Part shown: piece by piece, positions 1-6,889 of the stretch
Numbering within the stretch: the first letter of the stretch is position 1
Layout of the letters: every line of letters begins with the position of its first letter
DNA from: Bog-473 sp035534235
GTDB taxonomy: Bacteria; Actinomycetota; Acidimicrobiia; Acidimicrobiales; RAAP-2
Reading direction: 5' to 3'
DNA length: 12,596 nt
NCBI GenBank assembly: GCA_035534235.1
Contig: DATLSH010000025.1
Span: 1-12,596, forward strand
Made by a program: the position numbers and the translations under genes
Notes under the pieces: generated by a model
The model's database searches: none
Seen by the model: only the letters and a program-made list of their open reading frames with translations
Told to the model about the DNA's origin: nothing

Positions 1-865
1 CGACCATGTCGCTGAACAGGATGGTCACGGTGCCGTCGTTGGGCATGGGTTCGGTGGGAGGGACCGCCGCCGCATCGGATCGCGACCCGCCCGGACGCTC
101 GTTCCCGTGCCGGTGCCGCCGCGGGTGGTGCTGAGTGTGGATCTGCCGGCGGATCTCCTGACTCAGAGCGGCCAGGTCGATGGGTGCGGTCCCGGCCCGG
201 CTGGGTAGGGCATCGACCACGCTCCGGACTCTCTCGGCCACCGCCTCAATGACCGGTTGGCCGGACTGGTTGGGCCGGCTCCGCACCTCAATGCCTCCCA
301 TGATGGAGAAGCCTCTTATGACGATCCGGGGTGAGCCCGGCACCCGTGGGACATCGCGCATGCGCATGCTCCGGCCGCCCATGAAGGAGAATCCCTGCAG
401 GTCCACGTCGAATCCCTCGGGTACGACGATCTTCACCCCGCCCCAGAAGGCCACGGCGGTGATCAGGACCTCCGGGCCGTCGATCTCCGCCCGCCGCAGG
501 TCCATGTCGCAGCCGCCCATGATGGCAAGTGCGTTGGTCCTCCCGCTCATCCGCCACCGGCCCTTGGTGCTCGACCCGCTCATGATCGCCACGTGCCAAC
601 GCCGGGAGCGGCGCGCCACCCCCTCTTCCTGGGGCGCCGGTGGGGCGGGCAGGTTGGCCATGGCCTTCTGGAGCTCGCCACGGGTCCTTGCTTCGAGGGC
701 CAGTCCGACCCGCTCGGAGAACTCATCGAGGGTCAGACGACCGTCGACCACGTGCTCGCGCAACAGGGTGACCGTGCCGTCGCGATCGGCATCGGCCACC
801 CGTTCGGCCAACTCTCCTCGGCCGGGGCCGGATGGCTGCTGCAGGGGTTCGGACCAGTCCGCCAT
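1..865 (-). CDS. DUF1707 / LiaF-like / class III nucleotide cyclase fusion (3' part outside window)
   Basis: I translated the reverse strand from ATG at 865 and found no stop before the window edge, so 288 residues are visible and the C-terminus is missing. Residues about 18-72 match the DUF1707 (SHOCT-like) pattern: a helix pair with GRLTLDEFSERV and then ARTRGEL. Residues about 90-205 form a LiaF-like (PF09922-type) repeat region in which glycine turns recur: IMGGCDMDL (115-123), FWGGVKIVV, FMGGRSM, IMGGIEVRS. After a His/Arg-rich linker (about 225-270), residues 277-288 read DGTVTILFSDMV. This is the opening strand of the class III adenylate/guanylate cyclase domain, and D286 sits at the first metal-binding aspartate. 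I infer a cytosolic or membrane-peripheral cyclase (cAMP or cGMP) under envelope-stress-type control. No membrane segment is visible here. The start is supported by homology to DUF1707 N-termini; the ribosome binding site is weak. The cyclase assignment rests on only about 12 residues. Confidence 0.75.
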   Translation of the reverse strand, partial: MADWSEPLQQPSGPGRGELAERVADADRDGTVTLLREHVVDGRLTLDEFSERVGLALEARTRGELQKAMANLPAPPAPQEEGVARRSRRWHVAIMSGSSTKGRWRMSGRTNALAIMGGCDMDLRRAEIDGPEVLITAVAFWGGVKIVVPEGFDVDLQGFSFMGGRSMRMRDVPRVPGSPRIVIRGFSIMGGIEVRSRPNQSGQPVIEAVAERVRSVVDALPSRAGTAPIDLAALSQEIRRQIHTQHHPRRHRHGNERPGGSRSDAAAVPPTEPMPNDGTVTILFSDMV

Positions 866-961
866 GCCTGCAGTTTGCTCTGTTCTGCCCCGCCACGCAT
901 GTCCGGGCGTGGTCCGATGCCCGTCGTGAGGCCACCGACCCTGCCGGTAGGGTCTGTGGCC
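866..961. promoter_or_regulatory. Divergent intergenic region with two inverted repeats
   Basis: This 96-bp gap separates the cyclase-fusion gene from the HMG-CoA-synthase-like gene and must hold both promoters. No convincing -10/-35 pair is visible. It contains an inverted repeat with arms CCACGC (893-898) and GCGTGG (907-912) around an 8-base spacer. A longer imperfect repeat at 932-959 is listed separately. Confidence 0.5.
932..959. repeat. 28-bp imperfect inverted repeat at the start of the HMGCS-like gene
   Basis: The arms CCAC-c-GACCCT (932-942) and AGGGTC-t-GTGG (949-959) pair at 10 of 11 positions around a six-base centre, GCCGGT. The right arm contains the AGGG that would serve as ribosome binding site for the GTG at 962, and it covers the alternative GTG at 956. 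It could be a TetR-like DNA operator or an mRNA hairpin that limits translation. Sequence alone cannot separate the two, and chance pairing is easier in GC-rich DNA. Confidence 0.5.
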
Positions 962-2392
962 GTGCGAGGCATCATCAGCGCAGCCGGCTACGTGCCCTAC
1001 CGCCGTCTGTCCCGAACGGGCATCTCGGCCTTCATGGGCAGTGGTGGCGGCCAGGGGACCCGCGCCGTGGCATCACACGACGAGGACACCACCACGCTCG
1101 GGGCCGAAGCGGCCCGTCTGGCCCTCAGGGGCGTGCCCGCGGCGGTCCCCGACTCGCTCTGGTTCGCCACCTCGTCGCCGGCCTACCTTGACAAGACCAA
1201 CGCCACGGCGGTGGCGGGGGCCCTCCGCCTCCCGGCCGACGTCGGCGCCTATGACTTCGGGGGCGCCTTGCGCTCGGGGATCGGCTGCCTGGTCACGGCC
1301 CTTTGCGGCACCGGCACCACCCTGGTGGTCAGCGCGGACCAGCGCGACGGCCTGCCCGGCGGTGCCGACGAGGCCGCCGGCGGCGACGCCGGAGCCGCCG
1401 TGCTGGTCGGCGACGGACCGGGTGTCGTGGCCGAACTGGTGGCCACCGCGTCGGCCACCGACGAGTTCACCGACCGGTGGCGAGCTCCCGGGGAGGGCGT
1501 CTCCAAGCTCTGGGAGGAGCGGTTCGGCGAGAACCGGTACCTCCAGCTGGGCCAGGACTCCTTCGCCCGCGCCCTCAAGGCGGCAGGCCTTGAGGTGGCC
1601 GACGTGGGGCGAGCCGTGGTCACCGGGATGCACGGGCGCGCCGTTGGCGCCCTGAGAAAGAAGCTGAGCCTGAGCGAATCCGCACAGTGCGACGACCTCA
1701 CCGGTTCGGTTGGGCAGTGCGGCGCCGCGCACCCCCTCCTGGTCCTCTCCTCCGTCCTGGAGGAGCTCGCCAGCGACCCCTCCATTGAGCCGGGCACGGT
1801 GGTGGTGGTGATGCATCTGGCCGATGGAGCCGATGCAGTGGTCCTGCGTACGACGAGCGCACTGGCGCAGTGGCAGCCGCCCCGCCCGGTGAGCCGTCAG
1901 ATCGCGCAGGGCGCTGAGCTCCCCTATGCGAAGTTCCTGGCCTGGCGCGGGCAGCTCAAGCCCGAGCCACCCCGCCGGCCCGAGCCGGCCCGGGTTTCGA
2001 GCACGGCGGCCCACCGCAACGTGGAGTGGAAGTTCGGATTCGTCGGCTCCCGGGACCGGACATCGGGTGCGGTGCACCTGCCCCCGTCGCGGATCTCCAT
2101 GGAGGGAGGCGCCGTCGACGACATGGAGCCCGTGGGCATGGCCGATGTGGCCGGCACGGTGGTGACCTTCACCATCGACCGCCTGGCCTACTCCCCCAGC
2201 CCGCCCATCGTGTTCGCCATCGTTGACTTCGACGGTGGCGGGCGGTACCCCGTCGAGCTGACCGACGTCGACCCGGCCGAGGTGCAGGTGGGCACCCGGG
2301 TCGAAATGACATTCCGGCGCCTTTTCAGTGCCGACGGCATCCATGACTACTTCTGGAAGGCGCGGCCCTTGCGGCGGGGAGGAGCAGACTGA
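962..2392 (+). CDS. HMG-CoA-synthase-like protein fused to DUF35 OB-fold domain
   Basis: A 476-residue protein counted from GTG 962. The reading frame is open from 593, but the family-like start is MRGIISAAGYVPYRRL, with AGGG at 949-952 upstream; GTG 956 and ATG 917 are alternatives. Residues 1-300 have the thiolase/KAS III/HMG-CoA synthase fold: FATSSPAYLDKTNATAV (68-84), ADQRDGLPGGADE (125-137) and GMHGRAVGALRKKL (222-235, likely the active-site His region). Residues about 350-470 are a DUF35 (PF01796) OB-fold, including GTVVTFTIDRL and PIVFAIVDFDGGGRYPVEL. In the archaeal acetoacetyl-CoA thiolase/HMG-CoA synthase complex these are separate proteins, and DUF35 holds the CoA. By my alignment the catalytic Cys falls on L103 (ALRSG) and the Glu on Ser (ATSS), so classical HMG-CoA synthesis is doubtful. 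It overlaps the downstream thiolase start by one base (TGATG), so the two products are probably made together and bind each other. A scaffold or a different acyl-CoA condensation is possible. Confidence 0.8.
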   Translation: MRGIISAAGYVPYRRLSRTGISAFMGSGGGQGTRAVASHDEDTTTLGAEAARLALRGVPAAVPDSLWFATSSPAYLDKTNATAVAGALRLPADVGAYDFGGALRSGIGCLVTALCGTGTTLVVSADQRDGLPGGADEAAGGDAGAAVLVGDGPGVVAELVATASATDEFTDRWRAPGEGVSKLWEERFGENRYLQLGQDSFARALKAAGLEVADVGRAVVTGMHGRAVGALRKKLSLSESAQCDDLTGSVGQCGAAHPLLVLSSVLEELASDPSIEPGTVVVVMHLADGADAVVLRTTSALAQWQPPRPVSRQIAQGAELPYAKFLAWRGQLKPEPPRRPEPARVSSTAAHRNVEWKFGFVGSRDRTSGAVHLPPSRISMEGGAVDDMEPVGMADVAGTVVTFTIDRLAYSPSPPIVFAIVDFDGGGRYPVELTDVDPAEVQVGTRVEMTFRRLFSADGIHDYFWKARPLRRGGAD

Positions 2393-3585
2393 TGGGCTCG
2401 CACGGCATCCGCGATCAGGTGGCCATTGTGGGCATGGGCTGCACGCCCTTTGCCGAGCACTGGGACAAGGGGCTGGACGATCTCATCGTCGATGCCTGTA
2501 CCGACACCTTCCGTTCCGCCGGCGTGGACAAGGACGATATTGACGCCTACTGGTTCGGCACCGCGCAGAGCGGGATGAGCGGTATCACGCTGGCCCGCCC
2601 TCTCCAGCTGCGTAACAAGCCGGTGACCCGGGTGGAGAATTACTGCACCACCGGGTCCGAGGCCCTGCGTGCCGCGGCCTACGCCGTGGCGTCGGGCGCC
2701 TATGACGTGGCCATGGCGGTCGGAGCGGAAAAGGTGAAGGACAGCGGCTTCCAAGGGCTCAACGCCATGAACCCCCCGGGAGACGGCACGGCCCGGACGC
2801 TCACCGCGGCAGCCATGTTCTCCATGGTGGCCCCGGCGTACGGCCAGAAGTACGGCGTCGACGAGGAGACCATGGCCGACGTGCTGGCCACCATCGCAGT
2901 CAAGAACCATCACAACGGTGCCCGCAACCCGCGGGCCCAGTTCCGGCGTGAGATCACCAAGGAGACGGCGCTCAAGTCACCCCGCCTCGCCGGCAGCCTC
3001 GGCGTGTTCGACTGCGCCGGTGTGGCCGATGGTGCGGCGGCGGCCATATTGGTGCGGGCCGAGGATGCGCTGCACTACACAGACAAGCCGCTCTACATAA
3101 AGGCGCTCTCCTTCGCCGCCGGCAGCGGTTCCGGACTGATCGACCCCGGCTACGACTACACCCACTTCCCCGAATGCGAGGCCGCCGCCGCCGATGCCTA
3201 CCGGCAGGCCGGGATCACCGATCCCCGCCGCCAGCTGGCCATGGCCGAGGTGCACGACTGCTTCACCCCCACCGAGCTCGTGCTGATGGAGGACCTCGGG
3301 TTCGCGCCGCGTGGAACGGCGTGGAAGGAGGTGCTGGCCGGCACCTTCGCCCTCGACGGTGACCTGCCGGTCAACCCCGACGGGGGTCTGAAGAGCTTCG
3401 GCCATCCGGTCGGCGCTTCAGGCCTGCGCATGTTCTTCGAGTGCTGGCTGCAGCTGCGCCACGACGCCCCGGCCGACCGCCAGATCGCCACCACCGACCG
3501 CGGCCTGGCCATGACCCACAACCTGGGGGGCTACCCCGGGGAGATGGTGTCGTTCGTGTCGGTGGTGGGCGCAGACCTGGGCTGA
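2392..3585 (+). CDS. SCP-x-type thiolase (acetyl-CoA acetyltransferase family)
   Basis: A 397-residue, full-length thiolase-fold protein of the lipid-transfer/SCP-x branch, expected in the cytosol, that would cleave or form a beta-ketoacyl-CoA. The nucleophile is C85 in ENYCTTGSEA. H288 lies in EVHDCFTP, and H338 in the GHPVGASG motif is the usual acid-base residue. The C-terminal Cys loop of classical thiolases is replaced by HNLGG (376-380), as in SCP-x members. The ATG overlaps the last base of the upstream stop, and GGGAGGAG at 2377-2384 gives a strong ribosome binding site. Ltp2-type retro-aldolases of sterol side-chain breakdown also pair with DUF35 proteins but lack this Cys, so a true thiolase is favoured. 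The pairing with the fused HMGCS-like/DUF35 protein suggests one hetero-complex. The substrate is unknown. Confidence 0.88.
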   Translation: MGSHGIRDQVAIVGMGCTPFAEHWDKGLDDLIVDACTDTFRSAGVDKDDIDAYWFGTAQSGMSGITLARPLQLRNKPVTRVENYCTTGSEALRAAAYAVASGAYDVAMAVGAEKVKDSGFQGLNAMNPPGDGTARTLTAAAMFSMVAPAYGQKYGVDEETMADVLATIAVKNHHNGARNPRAQFRREITKETALKSPRLAGSLGVFDCAGVADGAAAAILVRAEDALHYTDKPLYIKALSFAAGSGSGLIDPGYDYTHFPECEAAAADAYRQAGITDPRRQLAMAEVHDCFTPTELVLMEDLGFAPRGTAWKEVLAGTFALDGDLPVNPDGGLKSFGHPVGASGLRMFFECWLQLRHDAPADRQIATTDRGLAMTHNLGGYPGEMVSFVSVVGADLG

Positions 3586-3604
3586 GCCGGCCCCACCGCG
3601 AGCA

Positions 3605-4726
3605 CTACTCCACCAGCTCGCCCAGAGGCGTGAAGTCCAGCCCGTGGGCGTCGGCCACCGGCTGGTAGACGACGTGGCCATCCGCCACGTTCACCCCTTC
3701 GGCCAGGGCGTGATCGGCGCGCACGGCTTTCTTCCATCCGAGGGAGGCGATGCTCAGGGCGTAGGGGAGTGTGGCGTTGGCCAAGGCATGCGTGGACGTG
3801 TGCGGCACCCCGCCCGGCATGTTGGACACGCAGTAGAAGATCGACCCGTTCACTTCGAAAGTGGGGTGGGAGTGGGTCGTCGGGCGGGTCGACTCGAAGC
3901 AGCCACCCTGGTCGACGGAGATGTCGACCAGCACCGATCCGTGGCGCATCTGCCCCACCAACTCGTCGGAGACCAGTCGAGGGGCCCGGGCGCCGACGAC
4001 GAGAACCGCCCCGATGACGATGTCGGCTTGGACGCAGATCTCCTCAATGGCGTGTTGCGAGGAGGCGATCGTCTCCAGCCCGCCGCGGAAATGGTGGTCG
4101 ACCTCGCGCAGCTTGTCCAGGTTGCGGTCGAGTACGAAGACCTCCGAGTGCATACCGACTGCCATGGTTGCCGCCGCCATCCCCGCCACCCCGGCGCCGA
4201 GGATCACCACGCGCGCGCAGCGCACCCCGGGCACGCCGCATACCAGGACTCCCCGGCCGCCTCCGGCCCGCATCAGGTGGTGGGCACCCACGAGCGGTGC
4301 CATGCGGCCGGCCACCTCGCTCATCGGCGCCAGCAAGGGGAGGGAGTTGTCGCTCTGGCGCACCGTCTCGTAGGCGATGGCCACGTTGCCCCCCCCGACC
4401 AGCGCATCCGTGCACTGGCGCGAGGCGGCCAGGTGGAGGTAGGTGAAGAGGGTCTGACCCTTGCGTGCGCCGAGCAGGTGGTACTCCTCTGTGACCGGCT
4501 CCTTCACCTTGCACACGAGATCCGAGGACGCCCAGACGTCCTCAGCCCGGTCGATGATTGTTGCCCCCGTGCGCACGAATTCCGCGTCGGGCATGGATGA
4601 TCCGTCACCGGCACCCTTCTCGACGTAGACCGTGTGCCCGGACGAGGTCAGCTCGCGCGCACCGGCCGGCGTGATGGCCACGCGGTACTCATCGTCCTTC
4701 ACTTCGCTTGGTACCCCGACGATCAT
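3605..4726 (-). CDS. ald: Alanine dehydrogenase
   Basis: A 373-residue NAD-dependent alanine dehydrogenase (L-alanine + NAD+ + H2O to pyruvate + NH4+ + NADH), of normal length and close to the mycobacterial enzyme. Pyruvate-binding R15 (EYRVAITP) and K75 (KVKEP) are present, as are catalytic H97 (YLHLAASR) and D271 (VDISVDQGGCFE). The Rossmann loop is GAGVAG at 176-181, and acidic D199 at the end of the second strand fits NAD rather than NADP. The MSEVAGR and RPTT signatures are intact. ATG 4726 lies three bases after the aldehyde dehydrogenase stop, and its ribosome binding site GAGGAG is formed by that gene's last codons, so the two are one operon. Next to an aminotransferase, its likely job is to recycle alanine to pyruvate while releasing ammonium and NADH. 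General alanine use as nitrogen or carbon source is the alternative. Confidence 0.95.
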   Translation of the reverse strand: MIVGVPSEVKDDEYRVAITPAGARELTSSGHTVYVEKGAGDGSSMPDAEFVRTGATIIDRAEDVWASSDLVCKVKEPVTEEYHLLGARKGQTLFTYLHLAASRQCTDALVGGGNVAIAYETVRQSDNSLPLLAPMSEVAGRMAPLVGAHHLMRAGGGRGVLVCGVPGVRCARVVILGAGVAGMAAATMAVGMHSEVFVLDRNLDKLREVDHHFRGGLETIASSQHAIEEICVQADIVIGAVLVVGARAPRLVSDELVGQMRHGSVLVDISVDQGGCFESTRPTTHSHPTFEVNGSIFYCVSNMPGGVPHTSTHALANATLPYALSIASLGWKKAVRADHALAEGVNVADGHVVYQPVADAHGLDFTPLGELVE

Positions 4727-4729
4727 CGC

Positions 4730-6157
4730 TCACTCCTCAATCTTGCTCATGACGTGCTTGACCCTCGTGTAGTCCTCGAACCCGTAGGCGGAGAGGTCCT
4801 TGCCGTACCCCGACCGCTTGAATCCGCCGTGAGGCATTTCGGCCACCAGTGGTATGTGGGTGTTGATCCAGACGCACCCGAAATCAAGGTCACGTGCCAT
4901 CCGCATGGCCCGCCCGTGGTCACGGGTCCACACTGATGACGCCAGCCCGTACTCCACACCGTTGGCCCACTGCAGAGCCTCCGCCTCGTCGCTGAACTCC
5001 TGGACGGTGATGATCGGGCCGAAGACCTCGGACTGCACCAGCTCGTCGTCCTGCCTCAGTCCGGCCACGACCGTCGGGGCGAAGCAGTAGCCGCGGGCCC
5101 CTACCGGGGTGCCCCCGGCCAATACCTCGGCGTGCGAGGGCGCCCGCTCCACGAATCCGCGCACCCGTTCGAGCTGGTGGGCGCTGTTGAGGGGCCCGTA
5201 GTCCGCATCCTCGTTGTCGGTGCCACCCACCGTGGTGCCTTCGGCCTGCTCGACCAGTGCGGCCAACAGGTCGGCATGCACCCCCGGAGAGGCCAGGACC
5301 CGGGTCGCCGCCGTGCAGTCCTGCCCCGCATTGAAGTAGCCGGCCCCGGCGATGCCCGCCGCCGCTGCCGCGGGATCGGCATCGTCGAACACGATGACCG
5401 GTGCCTTCCCGCCCAGCTCCAGATGGACCCGCTTGAGCGTGGGCGCAGCCGCCGCCGCGACCTCCATGCCGGCTCGCACCGACCCGGTCACCGAGACCAT
5501 GGCCGGCGTCGGGTGCACCACCAGGGCCCGGCCGGTGTCGCGGTCACCGCACACCACGTTGAAGACGCCCGGCGGGAGGTGCTCGGACATGATCTCTGCC
5601 ATAAGGAGCGCGGTGACCGGGGTGGTGTCCGAGGGCTTGAGCACCATGGTGTTCCCGGCCGCCAGCGCGGGGGCGAACTTCCAGACCGCCATCATCATCG
5701 GGTAGTTCCACGGCGTGACGGCGCCACACACGCCGATCGGCTCGCGCCGGATGAAGGAGGTGTGACCGGCCATGTACTCCGCCGCGGCCAGACCCTGCAG
5801 ATGGCGCGCCGCTCCGGCGAAGAAGCGGATCTGGTCCACCATCGGTGGAATCTCCTCGGCCATGGTCAGCGCAATGGGCTTCCCTGTGTTCTCGCTCTCG
5901 GCGCGGACCAGGTCTTCGGCCCGATCCTCTAGGGCATCGGCGATCCGCAGCAGGGCCAGGCCGCGCTCGGACGGGGTGGTGCGCCGCCAGGTGGTGAAGG
6001 CCTCGGCGGCCACCCGGAAGGCCCGGTCGACGTCGGCTGGACCGGACACCGGGGCCTCGGCGAAGGGCTCCCCCGTGCTCGGATCGGTCAAGGGAGCCGA
6101 TGGACCGTCCTCGGCACTGCGGTAGGCCCCCCCGATGAAGTTCTGCAACCTGCGCAT
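4730..6157 (-). CDS. Aldehyde dehydrogenase, gamma-aminobutyraldehyde type
   Basis: A 475-residue NAD(P)-dependent aldehyde dehydrogenase of normal length. The catalytic set is complete: oxyanion-hole N151 (TPWNYP), K174 (LKPSD), general base E247 (LELGGKAP) and nucleophile C281 (NAGQDCTAATR). The GYFNAGQDC context and the C-terminal GFKRSGYGKDLSAYG stretch resemble gamma-aminobutyraldehyde dehydrogenases (PatD/Prr), which oxidise 4-aminobutanal to GABA. Betaine-aldehyde or 3-aminopropanal dehydrogenase remain possible. I chose ATG 6157 over the longer frame to 6247 because GGGAGGGAG at 6162-6170 precedes it and MRRLQNFIGG is the usual N-terminus. It is the first gene of a two-gene operon with ald and is transcribed away from the Lrp/aminotransferase genes, with which it probably shares control. 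Confidence 0.9.
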   Translation of the reverse strand: MRRLQNFIGGAYRSAEDGPSAPLTDPSTGEPFAEAPVSGPADVDRAFRVAAEAFTTWRRTTPSERGLALLRIADALEDRAEDLVRAESENTGKPIALTMAEEIPPMVDQIRFFAGAARHLQGLAAAEYMAGHTSFIRREPIGVCGAVTPWNYPMMMAVWKFAPALAAGNTMVLKPSDTTPVTALLMAEIMSEHLPPGVFNVVCGDRDTGRALVVHPTPAMVSVTGSVRAGMEVAAAAAPTLKRVHLELGGKAPVIVFDDADPAAAAAGIAGAGYFNAGQDCTAATRVLASPGVHADLLAALVEQAEGTTVGGTDNEDADYGPLNSAHQLERVRGFVERAPSHAEVLAGGTPVGARGYCFAPTVVAGLRQDDELVQSEVFGPIITVQEFSDEAEALQWANGVEYGLASSVWTRDHGRAMRMARDLDFGCVWINTHIPLVAEMPHGGFKRSGYGKDLSAYGFEDYTRVKHVMSKIEE

Positions 6158-6258
6158 GCGACTCCCTCCCTTGCTGTTGCCATGATGGCCTACCACATCC
6201 GAAATCGGACTGTAACAAGCGTATCCGCAATATTCTCGACCCTTCACGACGAATTCTG

Positions 6259-6287
6259 TTTAGATGATGGTAGTTTTATGACATAAT
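6259..6287 (+). promoter_or_regulatory. Candidate sigma-70-type promoter for the Lrp-family gene
   Basis: The -35-like TTTAGA (6259-6264) is followed after 17 bp by CATAAT (6282-6287), which matches TATAAT at five of six positions. Transcription would begin near 6294, leaving a leader of about 45 bases before ATG 6340. The -10 element lies inside the tandem palindromes, so binding there should block it, fitting autorepression. Prediction only. Confidence 0.45.
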
Positions 6288-6297
6288 TCTGCAGAAT
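6276..6297. promoter_or_regulatory. Tandem palindromes, probable Lrp-family operator
   Basis: TTATG-A-CATAA (6276-6286) and ATTCTGCAGAAT (6286-6297) are both perfect palindromes sharing one base. Their centres (6281 and 6291.5) lie 10.5 bp apart, exactly one helical turn. The regulator gene begins 43 bp downstream, so it is the natural candidate to bind here. The binding itself is inference. Confidence 0.55.
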
Positions 6298-6339
6298 CCA
6301 TGGGCTACCGTAGGGCGGTCCACAGGAGCGAGGAGGGGC

Positions 6340-6849
6340 ATGTCCGACCCGGAAGAGCCGGCAGAGGCGATGACGGAGGGCGAGACGGGCCCCGGAAGCG
6401 GCCCCATCTTGGATGCACCGAACCGGGCCATCATCGAAGCCCTCCAGCGCGACGGGCGGCAACCCTACGGCGCCATCGCAGCCGAGGTCGGTCTGTCCGA
6501 GGCGGCGGTCCGGCGCCGGGTCCAGCGTCTGCGCGAAGGCGGGATCATGCAGATAGTGGCCGTCACCGATCCGCTGCAGCTCGGATTCACGCGGCAGGCC
6601 ATGGTGGGGATATCGGTCGAAGGGGACGTGCGCCAGGTGGCCGAAAAGCTGGCGTCGTTGCCCGAGGTCGACTACGTCGTCATGTGCGCCGGCTCGTTCG
6701 ACATCCTGGCCGAGCTGGTCTGCGAGAACGACGACCGGTTGCTGCAGGTTCTCAACGACTCGGTGCGTTCCATCCCCGGCGTGCGCGCCACCGAGACCTT
6801 CTTATACCTGAAGTTGGCCAAACAGACATATTCCTGGGGCACGCGATGA
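6340..6849 (+). CDS. Lrp/AsnC-family transcriptional regulator
   Basis: A 169-residue protein, slightly longer than usual because of an acidic 22-residue N-terminal extension. The winged helix-turn-helix spans about residues 24-75 (LDAPNRAIIEALQRDGR, then AIAAEVGLSEAAVRRRVQRL). A linker and the RAM/ligand-binding domain follow at about 85-160, with the CAGSFDILAELVC core. ATG 6340 has a strong AGGAGGGG site at 6331-6338; ATG 6370 is a possible shorter start. It lies 40 bp upstream of the aminotransferase and divergent from the aldehyde dehydrogenase. By the usual habit of the family it probably senses an amine or amino acid from this pathway and controls both directions plus itself. The effector cannot be read from sequence. 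Confidence 0.92.
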   Translation: MSDPEEPAEAMTEGETGPGSGPILDAPNRAIIEALQRDGRQPYGAIAAEVGLSEAAVRRRVQRLREGGIMQIVAVTDPLQLGFTRQAMVGISVEGDVRQVAEKLASLPEVDYVVMCAGSFDILAELVCENDDRLLQVLNDSVRSIPGVRATETFLYLKLAKQTYSWGTR

Positions 6850-6889
6850 ACGGCCATGCCGCCATCGCCACCCGCCGAGTGGAGGACCG

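Larger units (their letters stand above)
6158..6339. promoter_or_regulatory. AT-rich divergent control region of the amine locus
   Basis: A 182-bp region between the aldehyde dehydrogenase and Lrp genes. It is markedly AT-rich at about 6225-6300 in an otherwise GC-rich window. ATTCT occurs at 6232, 6253 and 6286, spaced 21 and 33 bp, close to two and three helical turns. AATTCTG is a direct repeat at 6252-6258 and 6285-6291. Two tandem palindromes (6276-6297) and a TCCGA-AA-TCGGA repeat (6198-6209) are also present. Such phased, AT-rich sites suit Lrp/AsnC-family octamers, which wrap DNA. No clear minus-strand promoter can be assigned. Confidence 0.7.

Noticed and set aside
593..961. In-frame 123-codon extension upstream of the HMGCS-like gene
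   Set aside because: It runs antisense through the DUF1707/LiaF-like coding region, lacks family similarity and has no ribosome binding site at its first ATG; the conserved protein begins near MRGIISAAGY.
1073..2344. Long open frame of 423 codons on the minus strand
   Set aside because: It is a GC-rich shadow of the HMGCS-like gene: the opposite strand shows clear domain motifs, while this frame is His/Gly/Arg-rich with no recognisable domain.
2392..3585. Ltp2-like retro-aldolase of sterol side-chain degradation
   Set aside because: Ltp2-type enzymes pair with DUF35 proteins too, but this protein keeps the thiolase nucleophile Cys85 and the GHPVGA His, and no steroid genes are nearby.
3586..3604. 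Terminator between the convergent thiolase and ald genes
   Set aside because: Only 19 bases separate the two stops, and they hold no stem-loop or T-run that I can identify.
3644..4600. Plus-strand open frame of 318 codons opposite alanine dehydrogenase
   Set aside because: It is antisense to a gene with all catalytic residues intact, and its translation shows no family features.
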